From Paracoccus mutanolyticus (lineage in GTDB: Bacteria; Pseudomonadota; Alphaproteobacteria; Rhodobacterales; Rhodobacteraceae), in contig NZ_CP030239.1 in the NCBI RefSeq assembly GCF_003285265.1, forward strand, positions 2,401,501 to 2,465,500: DNA of 64,000 nucleotides. Reading direction: 5' to 3'. Below the pieces are notes generated by a model. The model had not been told where the DNA came from. It did no database searches and saw only the letters and a list, made by a program, of their open reading frames with translations. Below are positions 1-9,514 of this stretch, piece after piece. Each line of letters opens with the position of its first letter. Within the stretch, counting starts at the first letter, position 1. A program made the position numbers and the translations under genes.

Positions 1-1
1 G

Positions 2-790
2 TGGCAGAACGACAAGTCGCCCGACGCGCCCGGCCGGCTCGACAACCTCAAGGAACTGATCAAGGCCTTGGAGGAGTTCGAGAACCTTCAGGGCTTTCTG
101 GAACATGTCGCGCTGGTCATGGACAACGACACGGGCGAACAGGCCGAGCAGGTCAGCATCATGACGCTGCACGCCGCCAAGGGCCTGGAATACCCCATCG
201 TCTTCCTGCCGGGGTGGGAGGACGGGCTGTTCCCCAGCCAGCGCAGCATGGACGAATCGGGCATGAAGGGTCTCGAGGAGGAGCGCCGCCTGGCCTATGT
301 CGGCATCACCCGGGCCGAGGAGCTGGCCACCATCACCTTCGCCGGCAACCGCCGCATGTACGGGCAATGGCAGTCCTCGCTGCCCTCGCGCTTCATCGAT
401 GAACTGCCCGAGGAGCATGTCGAGGTGCTGACGCCGCCCGGACTTTACGGCGGCGGCTATGGCGCGGCGGCGCAGCCCTTCGCCGCCTCGGCCATGCACG
501 AGCGCGCCTTCAAGGCCGATGTCTACAACTCCCCGGGCTGGAAGCGGATGCAGCAGCGGTCGTCCGAACGTACACAGCCCGTACACCGCACGCCGGTCGT
601 CATCGACGCCGAACCGGCCGCCCGCTATGCCGTGGGCGACCGGGTGTTCCACCAGAAATTCGGCAATGGCACCATCCGCGGCATCGCCGAGGATACGCTG
701 ACGGTCGAGTTTCCGACGGGCTTCAAGACCATCAAGGCGGGCTACGTTCAGCCCGCCTCGGGCGCCTCGACAGACGACGTGCCGTTCTAA
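2..790 (+). CDS. uvrD: ATP-dependent DNA helicase UvrD/PcrA, C-terminal part
   Basis: This is the 3' end of a superfamily 1A DNA helicase used in nucleotide-excision and mismatch repair; the gene enters from outside the window, so its start is not visible. Reading in frame from base 2 gives about 262 residues. The helicase motif with SIMTLHAAKGLE and the motif VI stretch RRLAYVGITRA, which contains the arginine finger, are both present. The last 50 residues (VGDRVFHQKFGNGTI) form the small Tudor-like C-terminal domain of PcrA/UvrD that contacts RNA polymerase in other bacteria. The stop codon overlaps the stop of the convergent gene by three bases. The frame is unbroken. The family is secure; the choice between the names uvrD and pcrA is convention. 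Confidence 0.93.
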   Translation, partial: WQNDKSPDAPGRLDNLKELIKALEEFENLQGFLEHVALVMDNDTGEQAEQVSIMTLHAAKGLEYPIVFLPGWEDGLFPSQRSMDESGMKGLEEERRLAYVGITRAEELATITFAGNRRMYGQWQSSLPSRFIDELPEEHVEVLTPPGLYGGGYGAAAQPFAASAMHERAFKADVYNSPGWKRMQQRSSERTQPVHRTPVVIDAEPAARYAVGDRVFHQKFGNGTIRGIAEDTLTVEFPTGFKTIKAGYVQPASGASTDDVPF

Positions 791-1626
791 AGCGCGGCGC
801 GCACGACGTCAGCAAGCGGCGTGGTCGGCCGCCCGATCAGCCCCGACAGCGCCCGGCTGTCGTCGAACAGCGCGCCTTGGGCCGCGCCCGCGTCCCAGCC
901 GGCGATCGCCGCCGCAAGGCCCTCGGGCAGCCCGGCCTTGACCAGCGCGGCGGCGTATTCGGCCTCGGGCAGGTCCACATAGGGAATGTCGCGCCCGCTC
1001 TGGCGCGAGACCTCGGCCGCCAGGTCGGCCAGCGTCCAGGCATCGTCCGCGGCCAGCTCATAGGTCTGCCCGGCATGGCCGCCCTCGGCCAGAACCCGGG
1101 CGGCGGCCTCGGCGTAATCCGCCCGCGCCGCGCCCGACACCCGGCCCGCGCCCGCCGCGCCGATCAGCGCGCCATGCTGCAAGGCGGTCGGGATCGACCC
1201 GGTGTAGTTCTCGGCATACCAGCCATTGCGCAGGATCGTGTGCGGAATGCCCGATTCCGCCAGCGCCGCCTCTGTCTCGACATGCTCCGCCGCCAGCGAC
1301 AGGGGCGAGCGGTCGGCATGCAGCAGGCTGGTATAGACGATCTCGCCCACGCCCGCGGCCTTGGCGGCCTCGATCACCGCGCGGTGCTGGGGCGCGCGCT
1401 TGCCGACCTCGCTCGACGAAATCAGCAGCAGCCGCTCGACGCCCGCCAGCGCGGGCGCCAGCGTCTCGGGCCGGTCATAGTCGAAAGCGCGGGTCTCGAC
1501 CCCCAGGTCGGCCTTTTCGGGCGACCGCGCCAGGGCGACGATCTGCCCCGCAGGCAACAGGGTTTTCAGCTTGGCAATGGTCAGGCGGCCCAGTTGGCCG
1601 GTGGCTCCGGTAATCGCAACAGTCAT
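787..1626 (-). CDS. NmrA/QorB-like NAD(P)-binding quinone oxidoreductase
   Basis: A 279-residue atypical short-chain dehydrogenase with an N-terminal Rossmann fold; the dinucleotide-binding motif GATGQLG starts at residue 7. Length and pattern match NAD(P)H:quinone oxidoreductase 2 (E. coli QorB/YtfG, about 286 aa), which reduces quinones in the cytoplasm. The motifs VYTSLLHADRS and LRNGWYAENY are typical of that subgroup. A divergent HxlR-family gene lies 77 bp away, the same arrangement as ytfG-ytfH in E. coli, so control by that regulator is likely. The start ATG has a GGAGAT-like ribosome site just upstream. The substrate is inferred from family and context only. Confidence 0.8.
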   Translation of the reverse strand: MTVAITGATGQLGRLTIAKLKTLLPAGQIVALARSPEKADLGVETRAFDYDRPETLAPALAGVERLLLISSSEVGKRAPQHRAVIEAAKAAGVGEIVYTSLLHADRSPLSLAAEHVETEAALAESGIPHTILRNGWYAENYTGSIPTALQHGALIGAAGAGRVSGAARADYAEAAARVLAEGGHAGQTYELAADDAWTLADLAAEVSRQSGRDIPYVDLPEAEYAAALVKAGLPEGLAAAIAGWDAGAAQGALFDDSRALSGLIGRPTTPLADVVRAAL

Positions 1627-1669
1627 GATGATCTCCGTTACTCTTGTGCGGAAACAGATACGCGCCTAA

Positions 1670-1684
1670 CTTATCAATAGTAAG
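1670..1684. promoter_or_regulatory. Inverted repeat, probable HxlR operator
   Basis: The palindrome CTTA-N7-TAAG lies in the 77-bp space between the divergent oxidoreductase and HxlR-regulator genes. HxlR proteins bind short AT-rich palindromes of about this size next to their own genes. The placement fits an operator controlling both promoters. The call rests on symmetry and position only. Confidence 0.45.
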
Positions 1685-1703
1685 AACATACAGGAATGTT
1701 AGT

Positions 1704-2060
1704 GTGGAAAATCCGCAAAGGGGCGATCTGATGGCCGCGGCCTGCCCGTCGCGCGACGTCCTGCGGCGGCTGACGGGGCGCTGGGGGATGCTGGTGCTGT
1801 GGACCCTGGCGGCGGGGCCGCAGCGCTTCAGCGGCTTGCGCCGGCACATCGGCGGGGTCAGCGAGCGCATGCTGGCCCAGACCCTGCAGGGGCTTGAATC
1901 CGACGGCATGGTGCTGCGCCGCGATTTCGGCACCGTGCCGCCGCATGTGGAATACGAACTGACGCCCCTGGGCCAGGAGGCGGCCGCCCGCGTCGATGCG
2001 CTGCTGGGCTGGATCGAGGACCGGCTGCCGCAGATCGCCAGCAACTGGTCCCGGCCCTGA
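1704..2060 (+). CDS. HxlR-family winged-helix transcriptional regulator
   Basis: A small MarR-related winged-helix regulator of about 118 residues. The family signature near the N-terminus is the Cys in CPSRDVLRRLTGRWGML, followed by the recognition-helix region SERMLAQTLQGLESDGMV and the wing YELTPLG. That single N-terminal Cys is the redox sensor in relatives such as QorR/YodB; here it would sense quinones or electrophiles. I prefer the GTG start at 1704, which has AGGAAT six bases upstream; an ATG at 1731 is also possible and would still keep the Cys. Divergent pairing with a QorB-like gene suggests the pair is self-regulated. Confidence 0.8.
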   Translation: MENPQRGDLMAAACPSRDVLRRLTGRWGMLVLWTLAAGPQRFSGLRRHIGGVSERMLAQTLQGLESDGMVLRRDFGTVPPHVEYELTPLGQEAAARVDALLGWIEDRLPQIASNWSRP

Positions 2061-2146
2061 TCCTTCACCGTTTTCCAAATACCCATGCCGCCCGTGCCGC
2101 CGGCGCGGCGCTTGACCCCGGCGCGCGGCGGCCCTATCTGCCCCTT

Positions 2147-2528
2147 GCGCGGATGGCCGGATGACCGCGGCGGGCGACCGTCGAGGAAAGTCCGGACTCC
2201 ATGAAGGCACGGTGCCGGGTAACGCCCGGCGGGGGCAACCCCAGGGAAAGCGCCACAGAGAAGAGACCGCCCATGCCCAAGTGATTGGCTGCATGGGCAA
2301 GGGTGAAACGGTGGGGTAAGAGCCCACCGCGGGCCTGGCAACAGGACCGGCAAGGCAAGCCCCACCGGGAGCAATGCCGAATAGGGACCGCGCGTCGCAA
2401 GACAGGGCTGCCTTCGCCCCAGCAGGTCCGGGTTGGCAGCTAGATCCCGTCGGCAACGGCGGGGCCAGAGGAATGGTCATCGAAGGGGGCGACCCCGGAA
2501 CAAAATCCGGCTTACAGGCCATCCGCGC
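2147..2528 (+). ncRNA. rnpB: RNase P RNA, bacterial class A
   Basis: This is the catalytic RNA of ribonuclease P, which matures tRNA 5' ends. The universally conserved 5' core GAGGAAAGTCCGGACTCC begins near 2193, and the conserved 3' counterpart ACAAAATCCGGCTTACAG lies near 2500. The outer P1 helix pairs GCGCGGATGGCC (2147-2158) with GGCCATCCGCGC (2517-2528), which sets both ends. The GAAACGG and AGAGGAATG blocks typical of the specificity and catalytic domains are present in order. The total of about 382 nt is usual for alphaproteobacteria. Confidence 0.96.
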
Positions 2529-2644
2529 ATTTTCCGCCCGCCCTTCGTTTCCGCCCGCCGCGCTTTTTCGCGAGCGGCCCTTTTTCGCCCGTGTCAGGGC
2601 GGGACAGTATGCTAGGCTCGACCCGATTCATGGGGGATCGATCC

Positions 2645-3026
2645 ATGCGCATGATGCTGACGATGGGCCTGATGGCCTGGGGCGGGGCCGCGCTGGCGCA
2701 ACAGCTGGCCGTTCCCGTCATCGAGCCCGAGGGCGACGGCCAGGCCGCCACCTGCATCGGCGGCGAGGTCTTCGGCCTGCGCGCCGAGGGCGACGGTTTC
2801 CTGGCGATCCGCACCGGCCCGGCCACCACCTATGCCCGGATCGGGCGGCTTCACAACGGCGACCGGGTGCTCATCATCGACCGGCAGGGCGAATGGGTGG
2901 GCTCGCGCGCAATGGCGGCCAGACCGACCGAAGGGGGTCTGCGCCAATGCCGGGCCGGCGCGGCGCATCACCGGGCCGGATGTCGGCTGGGTGCACGGCC
3001 GCTGGCTGCGCGAGACGGCGGGCTAG
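2645..3026 (+). CDS. Secreted SH3-domain protein (frame broken)
   Basis: A short exported protein of about 125 residues. The N-terminus [19 protein letters not shown] is a clear signal peptide ending in AxA-Q. The following region ([27 protein letters not shown]) matches a bacterial SH3 (SH3b) domain, thought to bind cell-wall or protein ligands in the periplasm. GGGGGAT lies six bases before the chosen ATG. The frame is lost near 2905-2950: the downstream part reads in two other frames and ends [13 protein letters not shown] at 3026. The missing coherence looks like sequence error. The function is unknown. Confidence 0.6.
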
Positions 3027-3160
3027 CGCCCTTTGGGCCGTTCCGACGCAAAACCCTGCGATTCGCCGTTGACTTCGCCCGTTCTCGCAGTAAAAGGCGG
3101 GCTTCAAGAGATTCCACGGGGTTCGCAGCAGCGTCTTTGCCCCGCAGCAGGAGCAATGAG

Positions 3161-3328
3161 ATGGCGAAGCCGACGACGATCAAGATCCGTCTGAACTCGA
3201 CGGCCGGGACCGGGCACTTCTATGTCACCAAGAAGAACGCCCGCACGATGACCGAAAAGATGGCGGTCAACAAATACGACCCGGTCGTGCGCAAGCATGT
3301 CGAGTACAAGGAAGGCAAGATCAAGTAA
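3161..3328 (+). CDS. rpmG: 50S ribosomal protein L33
   Basis: A 55-residue basic protein of the large ribosomal subunit. The sequence begins [20 protein letters not shown] and ends [10 protein letters not shown], the full-length L33 of the cysteine-free alphaproteobacterial type. The start has a strong AGGAG seven bases upstream. It stands alone, as rpmG often does in Rhodobacteraceae, and is followed by a clear terminator. Confidence 0.97.
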   Translation: MAKPTTIKIRLNSTAGTGHFYVTKKNARTMTEKMAVNKYDPVVRKHVEYKEGKIK

Positions 3329-3352
3329 GATCTGCCCGGACAGAAATCATGC

Positions 3353-3387
3353 GGAACCGCGTCCCCGGCAGGGGGCGCGGTTTTTTC
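3353..3387 (+). terminator. Rho-independent terminator of rpmG
   Basis: A GC-rich hairpin, with left arm AACCGCGTCCCC and right arm GGGGGCGCGGTT around a short GGCA-type loop, runs directly into a run of six T. It begins 25 bases after the rpmG stop. Confidence 0.9.
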
Positions 3388-3404
3388 ATGCGCGGCCGTC
3401 GCGA

Positions 3405-3442
3405 CGCGCCGGGCAGTCGCGCCGGGCAGTCGCGCCGGGCAG
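3405..3442. repeat. 13-bp tandem repeat, three copies
   Basis: The unit CGCGCCGGGCAGT occurs three times head to tail; the last copy differs at its final base. It lies in the 234-bp space between rpmG and the DapA-family gene, where nothing else is recognisable apart from the rpmG terminator. It is a possible copy-number-variable tract and is too short and spacerless to be CRISPR. Confidence 0.85.
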
Positions 3443-3562
3443 CCCCAGTTTTTCTAATGCCTCGATCCAGAACATTCTCCTTTGCGGGACGGGGGCCGGC
3501 GGCCTTACCACCGGGGACAGCGAAGGGCCCCGGGGCGGGGCCGACACCCAGGAGGCCGCGAC

Positions 3563-4482
3563 ATGACACCCCGGATGGTGCTGGAAGGCATCTACACCCC
3601 CCTCATCACGCCGTTCCAGGCGGACGGCAGCTTTGACCTGGATGCCCTGGCCGAACTGATCGAGCGGCTGATCGCGGCGGGGGTGCACGGGCTGATCTCG
3701 GGCGGGTCCACCGGCGAGAACTATGCCGAGACGGTCGAGGAGCGGCTGGAGCTGGCGCGCTTCATCACCGAGCGCGTGGCCGGCCGCCTGCCGGTCATCG
3801 TCGGCACCGGCGCGATGCGCACGCCCGATTCCATCGCTCTGGCGCAGGGCGCGCGCGAGATGGGCGCGGATGCGATCCTCTTGGGCACGCCGCCCTATTC
3901 GGTGCCCACCGAACAGGAAAACGCGCTGAACGCGCTGGCCATCGACCGCGCCTGCGGGCTGCCGATCATCCTTTACAACTATCCCGGCCGGAACTGGCGG
4001 GCTCCAGCTTGGGACCGAGTTCCTGATCGGGTGGGGCGGCCAGGAACGTCATCGGCATCAAGGAAAGCTCGGGCGACATCAACCGGGTGCATCTGCTGGC
4101 GCGGGACTATCCGCATATCCAGCTGTCCTGCGGCATGGACGACCAGGCGCTGGAGTTCTTCGCCTGGGGCGCGCGCAGCTGGATCTGCGCCGGGTCGAAC
4201 TTCCTGCCGGAAGAACATGTCGCGCTTTACGAAGCCTGCGCCGTGCAGGGCGATTTCACCAAGGGCCGTCGCATCATGTCGGCGATGCTGCCCCTGATGC
4301 GCGTCCTGGAACAGGGCGGCAAGTTCATCCAGTGCGTCAAGCACGGGGTCGAGGTCTCGGGCATCACCGCCGGGCCGATGCGCCCGCCGCTGAAGGGGCT
4401 GAACAAGGACGAAAAACGCGCGCTGGAACAGGTGATCCGCACGCTGAAAACCACCGTCGCCGCGATCACGGAAGGGAACTGA
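3563..4482 (+). CDS. DapA-family (DHDPS-like) aldolase/deaminase, frame broken
   Basis: A cytoplasmic TIM-barrel lyase of the N-acetylneuraminate lyase/DHDPS superfamily, about 306 residues. The motif GGSTGENYAETVEER, the Schiff-base tyrosine region ILYNYPGR and the catalytic lysine in IGIKESSGD (codon at 4060) are all visible, but in two frames. Two bases seem to be missing, one at about 4025 (CTGAT for CTGGAT) and one at about 4040 (GGCCAGG for GGCCCAGG); restoring both gives an uninterrupted GTEFLDRVGRPRNVIGIKE. It heads an operon with an aldehyde dehydrogenase and an FAD oxidoreductase. Hydroxyproline deaminase (HypD-type) is a reasonable guess; the substrate is not proven. Confidence 0.8.
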
Positions 4483-4483
4483 G

Positions 4484-5988
4484 ATGACCGATCTGCTGAC
4501 CATTCAGGAATACAAAGCCATCGCGGCGTCGCTGGACCTGCCGCAGAACGCCTTCATCGACGGCACCTTCCGGCCCGCGATCGGCGGCAAGACCTTCACC
4601 ACCGTGAACCCCGCCACCGGCGAGGCGCTGGCCGAGGTCGCCGCCTGCGGGGCCGAGGACGTGGACCTGGCCGTCGCCAAGGCCCGCGAGGCCTTCGAGG
4701 ACGGGCGCTGGTCGCGCCTGCATCCGGCCGAGCGCAAGGAGATCCTGCTGAAGTTCGCGAAGCTTCTGGAGCGCAATGCCCGCGAGCTGGCGGTGATGGA
4801 GTCGCTGGACGCCGGCAAGACCATTTACGACTGCGAGACGGTGGACGTGCCGGAAACCATCCACGTCCTGAAATGGCACGCCGAGCTGATCGACAAGATC
4901 TATGACCAGGTGGCGCCCGCCTCGGACAACCACATCGCCATGATCGTCCGCGAACCCGTGGGCGTGGTGGGCCTGATGCTGCCCTGGAACTTTCCGCTGC
5001 TGATGCTGGCCTGGAAGATCGGCCCGGCGCTGGCCGCGGGCTGTTCGGTGGTGGTGAAGCCCGCCGCCGAAACCTCGCTGACCGCGCTGCGCGTGGCGGA
5101 ACTTGCCGCCGAGGCGGGCCTGCCGCGCGGTGTGCTGAACGTCGTCACCGGCTCGGGGCCGAGGTGGGCGAGCCGCTGGGCCGGCACCCGGACGTGGACA
5201 TGGTCAGCTTCACCGGCTCGGCCGGACCGGGCGGCGCTTGCTGCAGTACTCGGCCGACCGCAACCTGAAAGAGGTCGTGCTGGAACTGGGCGGCAAGAAC
5301 CCCTGCATCGTGCTGGACGACGCCGACCTGGACGCGGTCGCGGCCCATGCCGTCAACGGCGCCTTCTGGAACATGGGCCAGAACTGTTCGGCCGGGTCGC
5401 GGCTGATCGTGCAGAAGGGCATCCAGGACCGGCTGATGGCGCGGGTCGAGGCGCATGCCCGCGAATGGATCCTGGGCGATCCGCTGGACCCCGAGGTGCG
5501 CGTGGGCGCGCTGGTCAGCAAGGCCCATTTCGGCAAGGTCTCGGCCTATCTCGAGGCGGCGCAGAAGGAAACGATCCTGCTGGGCGGCACATCCCCGGCC
5601 GAGGGCTTCATCGAACCGACCGTGGTGCAGGCCGCGCGCGATTCGAAGCTGGCCGTCGAGGAGATCTTCGGCCCGATCCTGACCGTGATCCCGGTGTCCG
5701 GCTTCGAGGAGGCGATCGCGGTCGCCAACGACACCGAATACGGGCTGGCGGCGTCGATCTTTACCGCCAACGGCAAGCGGGCGCTGCGGGGCGCGCGGAT
5801 GCTGCGGGCCGGCACGATCTGGGTCAACACCTATCGCGCCGTCAGCTTCATGGCCCCCTTCGGCGGCTACAAGCAGTCGGGCATCGGACGCGAGAACGGG
5901 CAATGCCATCCATGCCCATGACCAGTATACCCAGCTCAAGACCATCTGGCTGGACCTGACCGACCATTCGGACGCGGCGCTGGACTGA
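4484..5988 (+). CDS. NAD(P)-dependent aldehyde dehydrogenase, frame broken
   Basis: An ALDH-superfamily enzyme of about 500 residues that oxidises an aldehyde to a carboxylate. The N-terminal half carries the cofactor-binding region LPWNFPLLMLAWKIGPALAAG. The second half has the general-base glutamate (LELGGKNP) and the catalytic cysteine (GQNCSAGSRL), then EEIFGPILTV and the C-terminal PFGGYKQSGIGRENG. The frame is interrupted at about 5157 (one G lost from a G run), about 5228 (CGG for CCGG) and about 5898 (one G gained). The corrected end is TQLKTIWLDLTDHSDAALD. It starts two bases after the DapA-family stop, and its TGA overlaps the ATG of the next gene. In context it may be an alpha-ketoglutarate-semialdehyde or betaine-aldehyde-type enzyme. 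Confidence 0.88.
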
Positions 5989-7322
5989 TGGGCCGGCACG
6001 ACGCCATCCGCACCCCGGCGTTCAACGGCCCCGCCGGGTGGAGCGTGATCCTGCCCCCGGTCCCGCCCCGCGCGCGGCTGGAGGGCCAGGCGGGCTGCGA
6101 CATCGCCATCGTGGGCGGCGGCTTTGCCGGGCTTTCCGCCGCCCGCCGGCTGCACCAGATCGACCCCGGGCTGCGGGTCGTCATCCTGGAGGCGGCGCGC
6201 ATCTCGGAAGGGGGCACGGGGCGCAACTCGGGCTTCATGATCGACCTGCCGCACGAACTGACCTCGGGCGACTATGCCGGTGCGGGCGACAGCCACGACC
6301 AGCAGCTGACGCGGCTGAACCGCCAGGCCATCGCCTTTGCCGCCGGCATCGTCGAGGAATTCGCCATCCCCGAGGGCTATTTCCAGCGCGCCGGCAAGAT
6401 CAACGGCGCGGCCTCGGACGCGGGGGTGGCGGCGAACGAAAGCTATGCCCGCCACCTGCGCGACCTGGGCGAGGCGCATGAGCGGCTGGACGCCCGGGCC
6501 ATGCGCGAGATCACCGGCAGCGCCTATTACCGCGACGGGCTTTACACCCCGGGCACGGTGATGATCCAGCCCGCGGGCTATGTCCAGGGCCTGGCCGCCG
6601 GGATCGAGCGCGGCGGCGTCACGATCCACGAGAACTCGGCCGCGCTGCGCATCGAAGGCACGGGGCAGGGCTGGACCGTCGCCACCGCCGGCGGAACGCT
6701 GAGCGCGGAGCGGCTGATCCTGGCCAACAACGGTCATCTGGAAAGCTTCGGCTTCAAGCGCGGCCAGCTGATGCACATCATGCTGAACGCCTGCATGACC
6801 GAGGAGCTGGACCCCACGGCGCTGCACGCACTGGGCGGGCGGGAATGCTGGGGCATCACCCCGGCCGACCCGATGGGCACCACGGTGCGCCGCATCGGCC
6901 CGGCCCAGGGCGGAACGCATCGTGATCCGCAGGGCGGCTATTACCGGCCCGATGCGACCGCAAGCCGACCTGGACCGCCTGGTCGGGCAGATGCGGCGCA
7001 AGTTCGACGCCCGCTTTCCGATGCTGAAGGCCGTGCGGTTCCAGTACAGCTGGTCGGGGCACCTGTGCCTGGCCAGAAACAACGTCTCGGTCATGCGCGA
7101 GCTGGAGCCGGGGCTTTACGCGGCCTGCGTCGACAACGGGCTGGGCACCACGCGCAGCACCTGACCGGGATCGGCGCGGCGGCTGCCTCGGCCGGGAAAG
7201 CGAGGGCAGCCGCGTCATGGCCGCACGAGGCCGAACCGGCGCGCCTGCCGCCGCATCCCTTCGACACCATCGGCGCCAATGCATATCTGCGCTGGAAAGA
7301 GTGGCAGACGCGGCTAGAATGA
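5988..7322 (+). CDS. FAD-dependent oxidoreductase, DadA/PuuB-like, frame broken
   Basis: A flavoprotein of the D-amino-acid oxidase (DAO) superfamily, about 440 residues. The FAD-binding dinucleotide motif IVGGGFAGLSAAR starts near residue 36, followed by GGTGRNSGFMIDLPHEL, the pattern of gamma-glutamylputrescine oxidase and related amine oxidases. The frame is disturbed at 6905-6965 and again at 7164-7240 but returns to the original phase, ending PFDTIGANAYLRWKEWQTRLE. The ATG overlaps the preceding stop (TGATG) and the TGA overlaps the LysR start, so it sits in the middle of a translationally coupled operon. It would feed an imine or aldehyde to the two upstream enzymes. The substrate is not determined. 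Confidence 0.82.
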   Translation: MGRHDAIRTPAFNGPAGWSVILPPVPPRARLEGQAGCDIAIVGGGFAGLSAARRLHQIDPGLRVVILEAARISEGGTGRNSGFMIDLPHELTSGDYAGAGDSHDQQLTRLNRQAIAFAAGIVEEFAIPEGYFQRAGKINGAASDAGVAANESYARHLRDLGEAHERLDARAMREITGSAYYRDGLYTPGTVMIQPAGYVQGLAAGIERGGVTIHENSAALRIEGTGQGWTVATAGGTLSAERLILANNGHLESFGFKRGQLMHIMLNACMTEELDPTALHALGGRECWGITPADPMGTTVRRIGPAQGGTHRDPQGGYYRPDATASRPGPPGRADAAQVRRPLSDAEGRAVPVQLVGAPVPGQKQRLGHARAGAGALRGLRRQRAGHHAQHLTGIGAAAASAGKARAAASWPHEAEPARLPPHPFDTIGANAYLRWKEWQTRLE

Positions 7323-8295
7323 CGTCCCAGTCAGAGGGAAAGTCGACCGCCGCCATGCCGCCGATCAAGCGCCGCCACCTGCCGTCTCTGGGGGCCTTCG
7401 CGACCTTCGAGGTGGCGGCCAAGCATCTGAGCTTCACGCTGGCCGCCAAGGAACTGAACGTGACCCAGGGCGCGGTCAGCCAGCAGATCCGCCTGCTGGA
7501 GCGCGCGCTGGACAAGGCGCTGTTCGTGCGCAAGCACAACGCGCTGGAACGACGCCCGAGGGGGTCAGCCTGTTTTCGGCCGTGACCGCGGGGCTGGACA
7601 CGATCAGCGCCGCGGTTTCGGTCCTGACCGAGGACCAAGGCCCGCAGGCGGTCACCGTCTCGGCCACGGACGGCATGGCGCTGTTCTGGCTGCAGCCGAT
7701 GATCGACAGCTTTCGCGCCCAGCACCCCGAGGTGGGTTTCGTGGTCCTGGCGTCGGACGCGGACGACACCCTGCGCAACTATGCCGATGTGGACATCGCC
7801 TTTCTGTGCGGCAACGAGCGCTGCGACGTGGGCGAGGAGCTGCATTTCCTGTTCCAGGAGATCGCCCAGCCGGTCTGCTCGCCCGCCTTTCTGGCCCGGC
7901 ACGGCCCGTTTCCCGATGCCGAGAGCCTGAACGGGGTGAACCTTCTGCACCTGCACGACCGGCACTGGAGCGCGGATGCCATCGGCTGGCAGCCGATGGG
8001 CTGGGCCGAGTGGTTCCGCGCCCAGGGGACGGAATGGGCCAAGGCGCCGTCGAGCCTGTCCACGAACAAGGTCAGCCTGCTGATGCAGGCGGCCATGGCG
8101 GGGCAGGGGGTGATGCTGGGCTGGCACCACATGGTGCGCGCGCCCATCGCCGAGGGGCGGCTGGTCTTTGCCCATCCCGCCCCGATCACGGCGGGGCGCG
8201 GCAATTTCCTGAACTGCAAGCAGAAATCCCTGAAGCGGCCGGCGGTTGCGGGGTTTGTCGCCCATCTGCTGGCGGCGGTGCGCGAGGCGGGCTGA
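7319..8295 (+). CDS. LysR-family transcriptional regulator, frame broken
   Basis: A GcvA-like LysR regulator of about 325 residues. The N-terminal helix-turn-helix reads FTLAAKELNVTQGAVSQQIRLLE; the substrate-binding domain follows from about residue 100. A base is missing near 7549 (GGAACGACG for GGAACTGACG), after which LTPEGVSLFSAV continues in another frame to 8295. The ATG overlaps the oxidoreductase stop. It is probably the local regulator of the catabolic operon and the betaine-type transporter that follows. Confidence 0.85.
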
Positions 8296-8298
8296 GGC

Positions 8299-8360
8299 GG
8301 GGGGCTCTGCCCCCGTCGCGTGCCGCGACTCCCCCGGGATATTGGGACACGAAAGAAGCC
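8299..8360. terminator. Intergenic hairpin repeat, copy A
   Basis: Directly after the LysR gene lies the hairpin GGGGGCTCTGCCCCC, then a block containing CCCCCGGGATATT and CACGAAAGAAGCC. The same arrangement recurs at 27195-27244. Copies sit at gene ends, consistent with a terminator-containing dispersed repeat. The rest of the 8296-8594 gap holds no ORF or motif I recognise. Confidence 0.6.
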
Positions 8361-8594
8361 CTCGGGGCCCTGGGCCAGAATAGCTAATGCGCCGAGGCAG
8401 GAAATTCTCGTTTGCCCCGGTGGCGGCTTGCGGGGGATAACTCGGGACAGCCGGGGTCGCGGGGTGCCCGGGGAGGATACGGTTGCAAAAGCCCCAGCCA
8501 TCGAAACCAGGGATCGGGGGGCGCCTTGCCCCGCAGGCCGCGTTCTACGGCGGCGGGACCGGCTTGCCCCCGACGAACGACAGCGGAGAACGAC

Positions 8595-9446
8595 ATGCGT
8601 GGAATTTTCAAGGCCATCCTGGCGGGGGCCGTGGCCCTTGGCTTGGCCTCGCCGGTCCTGGCGCAGGACAAGGTCATCAAGATGGGAACCATGTCCTGGG
8701 AGGACCTGACGCCCATCACCGGCATCACCAAGAAGGTGCTGGAGGACAAGGGCTATACCGTCGAGGTCACGCCGTTTTCGGAATGGGGCATCGCCTATGC
8801 GGCGCTGGCCAAGGGCGATGTGCAGATCCTGGCCAGCCAGACGGATTACGTCGCGCAGGACTACTGGCAGCGCAACAAGAACCGGCTGGAGAAGATCTCT
8901 CCGGTGTCGCACGGGCTGTTCGACGGGATCGCGGTCCCGGCCTATGTCGACATCGACTCGCTTGACCAGCTGAACGACAGGGCCGACGCGTTCGGCGGCA
9001 AGATCATCGGCATCGAGCCGGGCGCCGGCATCATGCGCGAGACCGGCGACGCCATCGACGCCTACGGGCTGAAGCTGCAGCTGGTCGAGGGCTCGACCGC
9101 CGCCATGACGGCGGCGCTGAAGTCTGCCGTGGACCGCAAGGAGCCGATCGCCGTCACCCTGTGGGAGCCGTCCTGGATGGCGCAGAAGTTCGACATCAAG
9201 TTCCTGAAGGACCCCAAGGGCGCCTTCCCGCCGCCGCAAAGCTATTACTGGATCGGCCAGAAGGGCTTTTCCGAGGAGAACCCCGAGGCGCGCGAAGCCA
9301 TCGCCAGCGTCTTCGTGCCCAAGGAGGAGATCACCGCGATCAACGGCGCGGTGAACGACGGCAAGACCATGGACCAAGCCATCGCCGACTGGATCGCCGC
9401 CCACGGCGGCCTGATCGGGCGCTGGAGCAACATCAAGTCCTACTGA
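8595..9446 (+). CDS. Glycine betaine/proline-type ABC transporter, substrate-binding protein
   Basis: A 283-residue periplasmic solute-binding protein of the OpuAC/ProX family. The N-terminus MRGIFKAILAGAVALGLASPVLAQ is a signal peptide cleaved after AxA. Family features include MGTMSWEDLTP, the aromatic-rich region AYAALAKGDVQILASQ and TLWEPSWMAQKF; ligand-box aromatics bind quaternary ammonium groups in relatives. CGGAGAA lies six bases before the ATG. The gene for the cognate ATPase follows after 68 bp. The likely substrate is a betaine or proline-like compound. Confidence 0.9.
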   Translation: MRGIFKAILAGAVALGLASPVLAQDKVIKMGTMSWEDLTPITGITKKVLEDKGYTVEVTPFSEWGIAYAALAKGDVQILASQTDYVAQDYWQRNKNRLEKISPVSHGLFDGIAVPAYVDIDSLDQLNDRADAFGGKIIGIEPGAGIMRETGDAIDAYGLKLQLVEGSTAAMTAALKSAVDRKEPIAVTLWEPSWMAQKFDIKFLKDPKGAFPPPQSYYWIGQKGFSEENPEAREAIASVFVPKEEITAINGAVNDGKTMDQAIADWIAAHGGLIGRWSNIKSY

Positions 9447-9514
9447 TCCCGCAAGGTCGGGCGGCCCCCTTTGCCGGGCGCCGCCCCAACGGCACGACAA
9501 TCGACAGGGTAGAC

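Noticed and set aside
3405..3442. Tandem repeats as a CRISPR array
   Set aside because: Units are 13 bp, contiguous and without spacers, and no cas genes lie in the window.
4000..4045. Programmed frameshift in the DapA-family gene
   Set aside because: There is no slippery heptamer or downstream pseudoknot, and two separate single-base losses are needed; sequence error is simpler.
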